A stretch of 64,000 nucleotides of DNA from contig NZ_JAKGSG010000006.1 of the NCBI RefSeq assembly GCF_021568775.1, forward strand, positions 1 to 64,000, in the 5' to 3' direction. The translations under genes were made by a program, and so were the position numbers. The notes beneath the pieces were generated by a model that was given only the letters and a program-made list of their open reading frames with translations, had not been told where the DNA came from and ran no database searches. Shown one piece after another: positions 35,863-44,470 of the stretch; the stretch's first letter is position 1; each line of letters starts with the position of its first letter. The DNA comes from Antribacter soli. Its GTDB lineage: Bacteria; Actinomycetota; Actinomycetes; Actinomycetales; Cellulomonadaceae.

Positions 35863-36347
35863 GCCTGCTGCTGGGCGCAAACGCCTTCACGGTCCGGGCT
35901 GGTCGCCGTGCTCGCCGACCGTGCGGTGCGGGGCCAGGTCCAGGCGTACCTCAGGATGAGGGCGAGAACGATCAGTTCCAGTACGACGCCAAGGCCGTAG
36001 AAGTACAGCCAGAACCCGCCAGCCACGTTGAATACCGTGACGGGGACGTAGAGCGCGGCCACGGCGAGGTTCGCGATGCGGCTCACGCGGGCGGGCAGCG
36101 TCATCGACAGCACGACCATGAAGATCGGGATGGCCATGAGGGTCAGCGCCGTGGTCGAAAAGGTCTGGGAGAGGTCGAACTCGAAGACCCGGCCGTCGAG
36201 GATGTCTTCGACGATGCCGGGCGTGAAGAAGCCGAGAATGTCCACGTAGGCGTACAGGAACATGAAGCTTGTCCACGCTGCGGCGAGCTTGGCTCTCACC
36301 GGGATCCGCTGGTCTTCCAGTGTGGTGGTGGGCTGACGTGTGCTCAT
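35859..36347 (-). CDS. DUF6326-like four-TM membrane protein
   Basis: 162 residues. Four TM helices are evident: AAWTSFMFLYAYVDILGFF, TALTLMAIPIFMVVLSMTL, IANLAVAALYVPVTVFNV and WLYFYGLGVVLELIVLAL. The N-terminal DQRIPVRAKLAAAWTSFMFLY and the loop TPGIVEDILDGRVFEFDLSQ fit the DUF6326 family, of unknown function. GGAG lies 6 nt before the ATG at 36347 (a second ATG at 36350 is closer, so less likely). It is divergent from a NarL-type two-component operon, a common pairing for small membrane proteins regulated by such systems (inference). Confidence 0.75.
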   Translation of the reverse strand: MSTRQPTTTLEDQRIPVRAKLAAAWTSFMFLYAYVDILGFFTPGIVEDILDGRVFEFDLSQTFSTTALTLMAIPIFMVVLSMTLPARVSRIANLAVAALYVPVTVFNVAGGFWLYFYGLGVVLELIVLALILRYAWTWPRTARSASTATSPDREGVCAQQQA

Positions 36348-36509
36348 CATGGGCTCCGTTGTCGTGGTGAGGATCGGTGGGTCCACGCTCGCTGAGCCCG
36401 GCGGCGGGCGCACCGGCCCGGAGGCCGGAGTTCACCTGGCCGATGGCATGGTCTCTCTCTCGTACTTTCGGCCGGTACGCCGAGGCACGCCGATCCCTAG
36501 GCTGGAGCC

Positions 36510-37649
36510 GTGGTCACCTTCCGGCGCTCCATCTGGCATGAGCCGCGGCCTGCTGACGCCCCACCCATCGGTCGGCTCGACTGGCTGCTGGTGGGCGTGT
36601 TCGCGGCCGCCGCCCTGGTCGAGGGCATCGTTCGGCCGGGCTTGGCCTGGCGACCCCTTGTGACGGTGCTCGCCCTGGCGCTGGTGCCCGCCCTGCTCTG
36701 GCGGCGGGGTCGCCCCCTCATGGCCGCCCTGGTCGGGTGGGGCGTCGCCGGGCTGCTCTCGGTCCTCCAGCTGACTGCGCACGCCGGGAACCTCGGCCTC
36801 TACTCCATGATGGCCGTCCTGATCCTGCTCTACTCCCTGGTGCGGTGGGGCTCGGGACGGGAGATGGTCTTGGGGACGGCGTTCGTGACAGTCGTCGTCG
36901 CGCTCGGGATGTACGCCTCCTCCGCGGGCTGGGCCGACGTTTTCGGCGGGAGCGTCCTCTTGCTGTTGTTCGTCGCCCTCGCGGCGGTGTTCCGCTACCG
37001 CGCGGACCTCTGGCATCGCCAACAGCGCGAGATCCGCAATCAGGAGCGGGTGGCGCTGGCGCGCGAGCTGCACGACACCGTGGCCCACCACGTCTCGGCC
37101 ATCGCGGTGCAGGCGCAGGCCGGTGGCGTGGTCGCCGGCACCCAGCCTGAGAAGGCTGCCGAGGTCCTGGCCGCGATCGAGTCTGAAGCGTCGCGAACCC
37201 TGGCGGAGATGAGATCCATGGTGCGGGTGCTGCGTGAGGAGGAAGCCGTCGCCTACTCACCGCAGCTGGGTGTCGCGGACCTGCCTGCTCTGGCGCGCGC
37301 CGACGCGACGCCGACCGTCGAGGTCTCGCTGAACGGTTCGTTGACCCGGCTGGCACGACCCGTGGACGCCGCGCTCTACCGGCTCGCGCAGGAGTCGCTG
37401 ACCAACGCCGTACGGCACGCCCGGAGCGCGACCCGCGTCGGGATCGACGTACGCCGGGAGGGCGACGCCGTCAGGCTGCGTGTCAGCGACGATGGACAGA
37501 CCGAGCCAGGGCCGGCCCCGGAGCCTGGGTTCGGCCTGCTGGGCATGGCCGAACGCGCCCAGCTCCTCGGCGGATCGCTCTCCGCGGGGCCGAGGCCCGA
37601 GGGCGGCTGGGTGGTCGAGGCCGTGCTGCCGGTGGAGGCGCTGGCATGA
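36510..37649 (+). CDS. NarL-type (HisKA_3) sensor histidine kinase
   Basis: 379 residues. Five or so TM helices occupy residues 22-160 with no sizeable external domain, as in DesK/LiaS-like intramembrane sensors. The dimerisation and phospho-acceptor region is RVALARELHDTVAHHVSAIAVQAQ (catalytic His in ELHD). The ATP-binding domain has YRLAQESLTNAVRHA, RVSDDGQ and FGLLGMAERA. The GTG at 36510 lies in the divergent gap with the DUF6326-like gene and has only a weak ribosome-binding site. The stop overlaps the regulator ATG. Confidence 0.93.
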   Translation: MVTFRRSIWHEPRPADAPPIGRLDWLLVGVFAAAALVEGIVRPGLAWRPLVTVLALALVPALLWRRGRPLMAALVGWGVAGLLSVLQLTAHAGNLGLYSMMAVLILLYSLVRWGSGREMVLGTAFVTVVVALGMYASSAGWADVFGGSVLLLLFVALAAVFRYRADLWHRQQREIRNQERVALARELHDTVAHHVSAIAVQAQAGGVVAGTQPEKAAEVLAAIESEASRTLAEMRSMVRVLREEEAVAYSPQLGVADLPALARADATPTVEVSLNGSLTRLARPVDAALYRLAQESLTNAVRHARSATRVGIDVRREGDAVRLRVSDDGQTEPGPAPEPGFGLLGMAERAQLLGGSLSAGPRPEGGWVVEAVLPVEALA

Positions 37650-38302
37650 CCATCCGTGTTGTCGTGGCCGACGACCAGGACTTGGTCCGGACCGGGCTGG
37701 TGATGATCCTCGGCGCGCAACCCGACCTCGAGGTCGTGGGGGAGGCAGCAGACGGGCTCGCAGCGCTCGACCTGGCGACCCGGCTGCGTCCCGATGTCCT
37801 CCTCGTCGACATCCGGATGCCCGGGCTCGACGGCGTCGAGGTGACGCGGCGCCTGGCCGGGCCAGACGTGACGGACCCGATGGCGGTCGTCGTGATCACC
37901 ACCTTCGACCTCGATGAGTACGTCCTCGGCGCCCTACGCGCCGGCGCCCGCGGCTTCCTGCTCAAAGACGCCGGGCCGGAGCTCCTCGTGCAGGCCATCC
38001 ACGCGGCGGCCAACGGGGACGCGCTGATCGCCCCCAACGTCACCCGCCGGCTGCTGGCGACCTTCGCCGACCAGGCACCGGGGGTACCGGTCCAGCCCAT
38101 CGACCCGCTCACCGAGCGCGAGGAGGAGGTGCTCGCGCTGGTGGCCCGGGGCCGGACCAACGCCGAGATCGCCACCGCGCTCTTCGTCGGCCTGAGCACG
38201 GTCAAGACCCACGTCGCATCGTTGATGACCAAGCTCGGCGCCCGCAACCGCGTCGAGATCGCGATGTGGGCATACGACACCAGACGCGTGAGAGCCGGTT
38301 AG
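37646..38302 (+). CDS. NarL/LuxR-family response regulator
   Basis: 218 residues. The receiver domain: VVVADDQ, phospho-acceptor Asp in VLLVDIRMPGLDG, VVITTF and FLLKDAGPELL. The C-terminal LuxR helix-turn-helix: LTEREEEVLALVARGRTNAEIATALFVGLSTVKTHVASLMTKLGARNRVEIAMWAY. The ATG overlaps the kinase stop (ATGA), so the two proteins are made together. Targets are unknown; the divergent membrane-protein gene is a candidate. Confidence 0.95.
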   Translation: MTIRVVVADDQDLVRTGLVMILGAQPDLEVVGEAADGLAALDLATRLRPDVLLVDIRMPGLDGVEVTRRLAGPDVTDPMAVVVITTFDLDEYVLGALRAGARGFLLKDAGPELLVQAIHAAANGDALIAPNVTRRLLATFADQAPGVPVQPIDPLTEREEEVLALVARGRTNAEIATALFVGLSTVKTHVASLMTKLGARNRVEIAMWAYDTRRVRAG

Positions 38303-38443
38303 TGGTTACGGATCGCAGCGTGGGCCCGTGGGAGCGCTCGGCGGGACATACCGGACAGCGCGGCTCGAGCCATCCGCAGCAGCGCTCGTGGACCGGGTGT
38401 GTGGACAGGTCCTGAGCGGTTCTACAAGGCCTCAGACTCCAAA

Positions 38444-38472
38444 GGCCGCGGAAACGTTGAGTTTCCGCGGCC
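38444..38472 (-). terminator. tRNA-Pro terminator
   Basis: GGCCGCGGAAAC (38444-38455) and GTTTCCGCGGCC (38461-38472) form a perfect 12-bp stem with a 5-nt loop. On the minus strand it is followed by TTT. It begins 7 nt after the tRNA-Pro 3' end. Confidence 0.8.
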
Positions 38473-38478
38473 GGCGAG

Positions 38479-38552
38479 TCGGGCTGACAGGATTCGAACC
38501 TGCGACCTTCCGCTCCCAAAGCGGACGCGCTACCAACCTGCGCCACAGCCCG
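38479..38552 (-). tRNA. tRNA-Pro (anticodon TGG)
   Basis: A 74-nt cloverleaf on the minus strand. The acceptor stem is CGGGCTG paired with CAGCCCG plus discriminator A. The anticodon arm is TCCGC-TTTGGGA-GCGGA, giving TGG, and the T arm contains GGTTCGAATCC. CCA is not encoded. A terminator hairpin follows directly. Confidence 0.97.
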
Positions 38553-38731
38553 CGGCATGGGCGACCTGCCCGTACGCACCGCGCCAGTGTAGTGCCCCGG
38601 GCAGTGCTGGCACGCCTCGGAGTACGTTCCACCGGGTGGGGTTTGCTAGGGTGAGGCCCGCGGTCCGACGACCGGTGGCGTACCCAGGGCGATCCGTCCC
38701 CGGGGGCGCGCGGGACGTCGCCGGGCACCGT

Positions 38732-38802
38732 GCGGGCGTAGCTCAATGGTAGAGCCCTAGTCTTCCAAACTAGCTACGCGGGTTCGATTCCCGTCGCCCG
38801 CT
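38732..38802 (+). tRNA. tRNA-Gly (anticodon TCC)
   Basis: A 71-nt cloverleaf on the plus strand. The acceptor stem is GCGGGCG paired with CGCCCGC plus discriminator T. The anticodon loop CTTCCAA gives TCC. The T arm contains GGTTCGATTCC. CCA is not encoded. The region directly downstream is a patchwork of broken glycosidase genes, so this tRNA marks the left edge of the accessory island. Confidence 0.97.
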
Positions 38803-38813
38803 CTCCCCCGCGA

Positions 38814-38848
38814 GAGCGCAGGTCAGAAGCAGTTTCTGACCTGCGCTC
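38814..38848 (+). terminator. tRNA-Gly terminator
   Basis: GAGCGCAGGTCAGAA (38814-38828) and TTCTGACCTGCGCTC (38834-38848) form a perfect 15-bp stem with a 5-nt loop, 12 nt after the tRNA-Gly 3' end. Confidence 0.8.
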
Positions 38849-38887
38849 CCCGCGTTCCGGAGGCTCTGGGTGCTCCGCGTACGCCCG

Positions 38888-39255
38888 TCAGTTCTCGATG
38901 CCTATCGCGCACAACTGGCCGGCGACCTGGTTCGCGTCGGTCACGCCGATCGAGGGGCACTTGCGGTACAGCCAGAGCGGCAAGGTCGCACTGCGATGTC
39001 GAGGATGACGCGTATGCCGTAGTCGTACATGAGGTCCATGACCTCGTCGAACCACTCGAACCGGAATTTGCCGTCCGTCGGTTCAAAGGTGTCTCAGGCG
39101 AGATGGCCCAGTCGCACGATCTGGGTGCCGGCCTCCCGCATCATCGCGACGTCGCGACGCCAGGTTGAAGGACCGGAATCGTGCGGGTGGTAGTTGGCGC
39201 CGACGAGAAGTCCTCGGTCGGATCCGTTTCCGGGTTCTGGCGCATGAGTGCTCAA
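38888..39255 (-). pseudogene. Broken N-terminal fragment of a GH42 beta-galactosidase
   Basis: The minus strand begins MSTHAPEPGNGSDRG (TTG start at 39255) and continues LLVGANYHPHDSGP, TWRRDVAMMREAGTQIVRLG: the start of the GH42 catalytic barrel. At 39094-39096 a TGA stands where Trp is expected (LGHLA-stop-DTFEPTDGKF). The frame then continues FEWFDEVMDLMYDYGIRVIL and shifts at about 38981-38990 into LPLWLYRKCPSIGVTDAN. A stop follows at 38888. About 120 of the usual 650-700 residues remain, and the active-site residues are missing. This is a clear relic. Confidence 0.85.
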
Positions 39256-39314
39256 ATTGACTCGCAGTTCCTCGACGTCGACGGGCTGCTCGGGGAGGCG
39301 ACAAGGGAGCCACG

Positions 39315-39350
39315 CCTTCGGGGGCGGCGCGTCCACGCCGCCCCCGAAGG
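39315..39350 (-). terminator. Terminator hairpin of the lost GH5-type gene
   Basis: CCTTCGGGGGCGGCG (39315-39329) and CGCCGCCCCCGAAGG (39336-39350) form a perfect 15-bp stem with a 6-nt loop, 11 nt beyond the stop of the CBM46 remnant. Survival of this terminator supports the remnant being the true 3' end of a former gene. Confidence 0.75.
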
Positions 39351-39360
39351 TGTCCGCATG

Positions 39361-39885
39361 TCAGGCGGTGCCGGTGACGGCGGTGCCGTCGCGGGTCACG
39401 GTGTACTCGATCGTCTGGCCGCTCCAGAAGTGGAACGTCAGGAAGACCGGCTCGCCGTCCTTGAGGCAGTCCAGGTACAGCTTGGTCAGCAGGATGGTCC
39501 CGCTCTCGTAGTCAGGCCGGAAGTCCTCCCAGAACCCCAGGAACGTGGTCCAGTCGATGGAGCCGGCCGCGGTGCCGTCGGCGTAGACCGACTCCATCAT
39601 GGACAGCCGGTCGCCGTTGAACGCGGTCGGGATCGTCAGCCCCGCGTTGGTTCCGGTGGCGTCCTCGATGACGACGTCCTCGGAGTTGATGAAGTTGAGC
39701 TTCCAGGGCATGCCGTCGGAGAAGTAGATCTTGAGCTGACCGCTGGTGCCGATCTCCCGGTCGCCGAGGATGCGCTTGATGAACTTCGCCTTGATCGTCA
39801 ACGTGGTGCCGTCCAGCGAGTAGTCCTTGCCGGCCTGCAGCGTGGTGGTCCCGCCGTGGGACGTGAAGGTACTGCTCGAGAACCG
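39361..39885 (-). pseudogene. C-terminal remnant (CBM_X2 plus CBM46) of a GH5-type cellulase/xyloglucanase
   Basis: The open frame starts after an in-frame TAG at 39886-39888 and has no convincing start codon. The first 40 residues (FSSSTFTSHGGTTTLQAG, KDYSLDGTTLTIKAKFIKRI) match the X2 Ig-like module (g-TTL-AG-DYs--G-tlTIk). The remaining part (GQLKIYFSDGMPWKLNFIN, DWTTFLGFWEDFRPDY, GEPVFLTFHFWSGQTIEYTV) looks like CBM46. The order X2-CBM46 occurs at the end of GH5_4 endoglucanases such as Bacillus halodurans Cel5B. The GH5 domain is absent upstream, so this is a truncated relic. Confidence 0.7.
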
Positions 39886-39975
39886 CTAGGGAGGGCGCTC
39901 CCCGAAGACCGCTTGCGGGGCCCCTCATCGGCGAAGGTATGCGGTACCCGCACTTCCTCGGATTCATCTGACCTA

Positions 39976-40010
39976 TTGACAGGTGATATGTGTAGATGCA
40001 TCCTAGTTTG
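39976..40010 (+). promoter_or_regulatory. Putative promoter of the GH12 gene
   Basis: TTGACA at 39976-39981 is a perfect -35 hexamer in an AT-richer stretch (GGTGATATGTGTAGATGCAT). A -10 element is not clear: CATCCT or TAGATG at 15-17 bp spacing. AGGGAGACATGA precedes the GH12 ATG at 40083. No LacI-type palindrome was found here. Confidence 0.4.
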
Positions 40011-40082
40011 GACACATGACCCAGCAAACATCGATGTTCCGGTCGCACAAACGGACCAAGGGCTCGATGAAGGGAGACATGA

Positions 40083-40892
40083 ATGCTCGCAACGAAGCGA
40101 ATCTCATTCATCAGACGTCTTGTCAGGGGCGCGGCCGTCGCAATCAGTGCCGCTCTGGCTTCGACGCTGGTCGGGGTCGTGCCCGCGCAGGCGGCCTCGA
40201 CCTGCTCGTCGGGCGGCACGGTCGCGATGGGCAAGTACTACGTGAACAACAACCTCTGGGGTGCGGGCTCGGGTTCGGGCTGGCAGTGCTCGTGGGACTC
40301 CTGGCAGTCCGGCGACACCATCGGGTGGGGAACCACCTGGAACTGGAGCGGCCAGACGAACTCGGTCAAGAGCTACTCCAGCGTCGTCCTGGGGTGGCAC
40401 TGGGGCTGGCAGCGGCCGGGCACCGAGCTTCCGGTGCGCGTCGGCGACTACCGCTCCATCCCGACCACGTGGAACTACACGGTGAACCAGGCCGGGACGA
40501 TGAACGTCGCCTACGACCTGTGGCTGCACCCGATGTCCAACCCCGGCTCGTCGAACAACCCCACCGACGAGATCATGATCTGGCCCTACCGTGACGGCGG
40601 GGCAGGACCGGCCGGGAGCTACCAGGCGACCGTCACCATCGGCGGCGCCTCCTGGGACCTGTACCGAGGCTGGATCGACGCCGGCAACGGCGTCGGCTGG
40701 AACGTCTACTCGTTCATCCGCACCTCCAACACCACCTCGGTCAACCTCAACCTGCGCGACTTCACCGGCCACCTGATCTGGCGCGGATGGCTCAGCGGCG
40801 ACAAGTACCTCTCCAGCATCCAAGCCGGCACCGAGATCTTCCACGGCAACGGTCGCGTCGACACCAACAACTACTGGGTCGACATCCAGTAA
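40083..40892 (+). CDS. Secreted GH12 endo-beta-glucanase / xyloglucanase
   Basis: 269 residues. Signal peptide to about residue 37 (VVPAQA-AS). The mature domain is a single GH12 jelly roll without a binding module. Family motifs: MGKYYVNNNLWG at the start, WNWSGQTNSVKSYSSV, the nucleophile Glu in NPTDEIMIWPY, and the acid/base Glu in SSIQAGTEIFHGNG. GH12 enzymes cut beta-1,4-glucan or xyloglucan internally with retention. Length (about 232 mature residues) is normal. Codon use is GC-rich like its host, but its neighbours are gene fragments. Confidence 0.94.
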   Translation: MLATKRISFIRRLVRGAAVAISAALASTLVGVVPAQAASTCSSGGTVAMGKYYVNNNLWGAGSGSGWQCSWDSWQSGDTIGWGTTWNWSGQTNSVKSYSSVVLGWHWGWQRPGTELPVRVGDYRSIPTTWNYTVNQAGTMNVAYDLWLHPMSNPGSSNNPTDEIMIWPYRDGGAGPAGSYQATVTIGGASWDLYRGWIDAGNGVGWNVYSFIRTSNTTSVNLNLRDFTGHLIWRGWLSGDKYLSSIQAGTEIFHGNGRVDTNNYWVDIQ

Positions 40893-41034
40893 GGCCATGA
40901 AGGTGTTGTCACTGGCGTTGAGTCCCGCGAGCCGGTCGATCAGGCCACCGACGTCGTCGGGCACGCCGGGGCGCGCCCGACAGGGGCGTGGGAGCGACCG
41001 ACGTGAGTGGAGGTTCAGGTACTCCCTGGTCTTC

Positions 41035-41298
41035 TCCGTCACCGGGACCAACCGGATCAGCACCGGCGGGAAGTGCCTCGACGCGGAGAGCAACGGCACC
41101 GCCAACGGTACCCGGGTCATCTGGTGGGCCTGCGGGTCCGGGACGAACCAGCAGTGGACGTTCCAGCCCGACGGCACCATCAAGGGCGTCCAGTCCGGCA
41201 AGTGCCTCGACGTACGCCAGGCCGCCACCGGTAACAACAGCGTGCTCATCCTCTGGACCTGCAGCGCCGCGAACAACCAGAAGTGGACACGGTTCTGA
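41035..41298 (+). pseudogene. Orphan CBM13 (ricin-B-like) domain fragment
   Basis: The plus-strand frame encodes TGGKCLDAESNGTANGTRVI, WWACGSGTNQQWTFQPDGTI, KGVQSGKCLDVRQAATGNNS and LWTCSAANNQKWTRF: about two of the three QxW repeats of a beta-trefoil. There is no signal peptide or catalytic domain in frame, and about 140 nt of unrelated sequence separates it from the GH12 stop. A nominal ATG at 40897 would give an odd Arg/Pro-rich leader. It is best read as the detached tail of a former CBM13 enzyme. Confidence 0.7.
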
Positions 41299-41312
41299 CC
41301 CGTCCACGAAGA

Positions 41313-41358
41313 CCGACGCCGGGCAGCCTGGGTCAGCGACTCAGCCGCCCGGCGTCGG
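41313..41358 (+). terminator. Terminator after the CBM13 fragment
   Basis: CCGACGCCGGGC (41313-41324) and GCCCGGCGTCGG (41347-41358) form a perfect 12-bp stem with a 22-nt loop, 15 nt after the stop of the CBM13 fragment. Confidence 0.6.
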
Positions 41359-41452
41359 CGCCCCGCGAGCCTGAAGGAACGGCCTCCGTGCGGACCTACA
41401 TCTGAACAGAACTCCTGACTCAAGGCACTGGTGCCGACACCTCGCCCCGCTT

Positions 41453-41484
41453 GCGGCCCGCGTGTTCAACTACCCGCGGGCCGC
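41453..41484 (-). terminator. Terminator of the GDSL-CBM13 esterase gene
   Basis: GCGGCCCGCG (41453-41462) and CGCGGGCCGC (41475-41484) form a perfect 10-bp stem with a 12-nt loop. It lies 11 nt past the stop of the minus-strand GDSL gene. Confidence 0.65.
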
Positions 41485-41494
41485 CACGCCGGAG

Positions 41495-42595
41495 TTACCG
41501 TCTGGTCCACTGCTGGTTGACCTGTCCGCCGCCGCAGGTCCAGAGAGTGACCTTCGTGCCGTTGCTGGTGCCCCAGCCCGAGGCGTCCAGGCACAGGCCG
41601 GACTCCACCCCGGTGATGGTGCCGTCGGCGTTGACGTTCCACTGCTGGTTGGCTTGTCCGCTGCAGTCCCAGATGACCACCTGGGTACCGTTGCTGGTGC
41701 CGTGCCCGTAGGCATCCAGGCATTTGTTGCCGTACACCATGAGCTGCTTGCCGGCGGTGTAGGTCCACCGCTGGTTGGAGCCACCCCAGCAGTCCCACAG
41801 CTGCACGCCGGTACCGTTGGCGGTGCCGAGCCCGGTGACCTCGAGGCAGCGACCGGACTGGACACCCACGATCTCGGTGGTGCCCGCGGAGCCAACGCTG
41901 CCGGGTACTGATCGCAGTGCGTCGTACCAGACCGCGGCCATCTTGTCGTATCCGGCGGCGGTCGGGTGGACGCCGTCGGTCAGGTCGGCGGTGGTCAGGG
42001 CGCCGTGCATGTCGACCAGGTGCACGTTCTTGCCGGCGTTCATCTTGCTCTGGACGATGCCGGGGATCGCGGCGTTGTAGCTGTTGACCGCGGCATCCCC
42101 CTCGCTCCAACCGAGCGGAGTGATCTGCGCGACGAACACCTCGGCGTTCGGCGCCGTCGTGGTGATGCGGTCGATCAGTGCGGACAGCCGGTTCGGGGCG
42201 CTGGAGACGTTGAAGTCCTGCAGGATGTCGTTGGTGCCGATGTGCAGCAGCACGGTGCGCGGCTGGTAGGTGTTCAGCCAGCCGACGATGTTTGCGTCGA
42301 TCTGGTCGATACGCCAGCCGGGGTGGCCTTCGTGATCGTGGTCGCCGAGACTCGCGGGCCCGTTGAACTGCGACCCGACGAAGTCCGTGGTGTACCCGGC
42401 GTTGGCCAGGCGCTGCCACAGGCCGATCCGGTATCCGCCCGGCGTCTGTGTGCCCTCGGTGATGGAGTCACCCAGCGGCATGACACGTACCCCGCCGTTG
42501 GACTCCGCACTCGCGGGACCGATCGGCGTCATCGCCATGGCCACCACGACACCAAGCGCCGCGATCGGCCCGAGCCACCTTGCTCTTGTTCGCAT
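41495..42595 (-). CDS. Secreted GDSL/SGNH (CE3-like) esterase with C-terminal CBM13
   Basis: 366 residues. Signal peptide to about residue 31 (GPASA-ES). The SGNH hydrolase domain (36-230) has block I VMPLGDSITEGTQTPGGYR (nucleophile Ser), block III VLLHIGTNDI and block V LTDGVHPTAAGYDKMA (Asp and His). This is the pattern of CE3 acetyl-xylan esterases. A ricin-type CBM13 follows (about 240-366) with three repeats: SGRCLEVTGLGTANGT, NKCLDAYGHGTSNGT, SGLCLDASGWGTSNGT, each ending QxW. The ATG at 42595 has AGGAG at 6-nt spacing. It probably deacetylates xylan for the neighbouring enzymes. Confidence 0.92.
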   Translation of the reverse strand: MRTRARWLGPIAALGVVVAMAMTPIGPASAESNGGVRVMPLGDSITEGTQTPGGYRIGLWQRLANAGYTTDFVGSQFNGPASLGDHDHEGHPGWRIDQIDANIVGWLNTYQPRTVLLHIGTNDILQDFNVSSAPNRLSALIDRITTTAPNAEVFVAQITPLGWSEGDAAVNSYNAAIPGIVQSKMNAGKNVHLVDMHGALTTADLTDGVHPTAAGYDKMAAVWYDALRSVPGSVGSAGTTEIVGVQSGRCLEVTGLGTANGTGVQLWDCWGGSNQRWTYTAGKQLMVYGNKCLDAYGHGTSNGTQVVIWDCSGQANQQWNVNADGTITGVESGLCLDASGWGTSNGTKVTLWTCGGGQVNQQWTRR

Positions 42596-42741
42596 CACTT
42601 ACTCCTGGCATGCGTAGGAATATTTTCGTTGTGGGCGTTGCCAGCCGGCGCCGGTCCGGGTCGGCGTCGACTGTCCCGACCTGTGCATTCCCCGACTAGC
42701 CGCCGTCAAGCTCGCTCAGCGTCCCTGCCGCCGGATCTGCG

Positions 42742-42772
42742 GGGCGGGCTCGGCCTTGCACCGAGCCCGCCC
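42742..42772 (-). terminator. Terminator of the GH62 gene
   Basis: GGGCGGGCTCGG (42742-42753) and CCGAGCCCGCCC (42761-42772) form a perfect 12-bp stem with a 7-nt loop. It lies about 110 nt past the GH62 stop and upstream of the GDSL gene on the same strand, so the two are probably separate transcripts. Confidence 0.65.
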
Positions 42773-42880
42773 GCTACATCCCCACGCGATCCTGATCGCA
42801 GCAACCTGTGACATCGCTCAGCCGATTCGGCATGAGCTGTTGCCGGCGAACGTCAGGTACACCAGACCTGCGTCACGCCA

Positions 42881-44392
42881 CTAGCGCTGCAGAGTCAGCA
42901 GACCCGGCCGATAGGGCAGGCGGCCGTAGTCCATACCGTCAGAGCTGGGGTCGCGCCCCTGGTAGAGGAACTGCAGGTTGCAGGGGTCGATGGTCTTGGT
43001 CTGGTCGGGGTTGGTGCGAACCAGATCGCCGTGGCTGATGTCGTTGGTCCAGGTGGCGCCACTGTTGGCCTTCCCTGCGAAGGGGTTGCTCTCGGTGGCG
43101 GCCTGCGGGGTCCACGTGCCGTCGAGGCTGGTGGCCGTGAACGAGCGGAAGTAGCGACCGTTGTTCCCCATGGCCTCGACGATCATGAGGTACTGGTTCT
43201 GACCCTGGACCTTGTAGACCTCAACCGCCTCGAACAGGTTTGCCTTCGTGTCGGTCATGATCTTGGTGTAGCTCGAGCCAAAGCTGCCCGGGAAGTTCCC
43301 GAGGGGCATGCTGGACCGGTAGATGTTGCCTTCGTCGTCGGCGAAGAACATGTACATGTTCCGGTCGTCAGCGATGAGGGTCTGGTCGATGGGAGCCCCG
43401 ACGGGAAGGGTCCCTGTGAAGAGTTCCTGGTGCGGGCCCCAGCCGTTGGGGTTGGTGGGGTCGCTCGAGGTGCGGTAGGAGAAGGTGTATGGCCAACCCC
43501 ACTGGTAGGCGAGCACCCAGGTGTTCTTCGGGGCGAAGTAGAGAAGCGTCGGCGCAACAGCATTGAAGCTCGTCATCTGGGTCTGGCCGGCCGAGGCCAT
43601 GTCGGACCAGTTCGTGAAGGGGCTGAAGGCCATCGAGCCCCAGCTGCCGCCCGGAGGGGCTACGTTGTCGTGAGTCGACCCGTAGACGAGGTACTGGCCG
43701 TTGTGGCGGACTGCGGTGAAGTCCTTGAGCGCGACCGACCCGTTCTGCGGTTGTGCCAGCGGGCCGGTCGATGTCCAGTTGTACGTCGACGGAAGAGTGC
43801 ACGTGCCGCTCCCGCCGTCGACCCGGACGAGCTGCCACTGCTGGTTGCTGCCGCCCCAGTCGCTGTACTGCACGACGTTGGCGCCGTCGTTGGTCGCCGC
43901 GTTCTGGACCTCGACCGCCTTGTTGCTGTTGCGGTTGATCAGGCGCACGTAGCCGCTGTCGGAGTCGGCCAGCCGGAACTGCTGGTTGGCGCCGCCGGTG
44001 TCGGTCCACTGGTGGATGGCGGCACCGTCGGCGGTCGACCAGCTGGACACGTCGACCACCTTGCCGGAGTGCCGCGCGCGCAGCTTGTAGTAGCCGCCGC
44101 CGGCGTCCACGAACTGGAACTGCTGGTTGGTGCCGTTCGTGCGGGTCCACTGGTGGAGCCGGGCCCCGTCGGCGGTGGACACGCCGCTGACGTCCAGGGC
44201 CTTGCCACTGTTGCGGTTCAGCAGCACGTACCAGGCGGTCGTGTCGACCGTGGCAGCTGAGGCCGGGCCGGTGGCCGCGACGATGCCGCCACCGGCCATC
44301 ACCGCCGCCACTCCAGCGGCGACGACCCGCATCAACCACCGACGTCGCCGCGACGGCGGCGCGATCGATGAAGAGCTAGCAAAGGCAGACAT
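42881..44392 (-). CDS. Secreted GH62 alpha-L-arabinofuranosidase with N-terminal CBM13
   Basis: 503 residues. A twin-Arg-rich signal region ([20 protein letters not shown]) ends near residue 47. A ricin-type CBM13 (50-190) has the repeats [42 protein letters not shown] and [20 protein letters not shown]. The GH62 five-bladed propeller (205-503) follows. Likely catalytic acids: base Asp in VALKDFTAV, pKa-tuning Asp in GAPIDQTLI and acid Glu in [12 protein letters not shown]62 enzymes remove arabinose from arabinoxylan with inversion. Two LacI-type operators lie upstream. Confidence 0.95.
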   Translation of the reverse strand: MSAFASSSSIAPPSRRRRWLMRVVAAGVAAVMAGGGIVAATGPASAATVDTTAWYVLLNRNSGKALDVSGVSTADGARLHQWTRTNGTNQQFQFVDAGGGYYKLRARHSGKVVDVSSWSTADGAAIHQWTDTGGANQQFRLADSDSGYVRLINRNSNKAVEVQNAATNDGANVVQYSDWGGSNQQWQLVRVDGGSGTCTLPSTYNWTSTGPLAQPQNGSVALKDFTAVRHNGQYLVYGSTHDNVAPPGGSWGSMAFSPFTNWSDMASAGQTQMTSFNAVAPTLLYFAPKNTWVLAYQWGWPYTFSYRTSSDPTNPNGWGPHQELFTGTLPVGAPIDQTLIADDRNMYMFFADDEGNIYRSSMPLGNFPGSFGSSYTKIMTDTKANLFEAVEVYKVQGQNQYLMIVEAMGNNGRYFRSFTATSLDGTWTPQAATESNPFAGKANSGATWTNDISHGDLVRTNPDQTKTIDPCNLQFLYQGRDPSSDGMDYGRLPYRPGLLTLQR

Positions 44393-44470
44393 GATCCTCC
44401 TTGATCAAGAGCCGAACGGTTCACCCGAAGAGGGCGCACTGCGACGCATGCCCGGGCGCATGCTTCGAAG

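Noticed and set aside
38329-38342. TGGGAGCGCTCGGC, similar to the cellulose-regulator operator TGGGAGCGCTCCCA
   Set aside because: Only half of the palindrome is present and it lies downstream of a response-regulator gene, not before a glycosidase.
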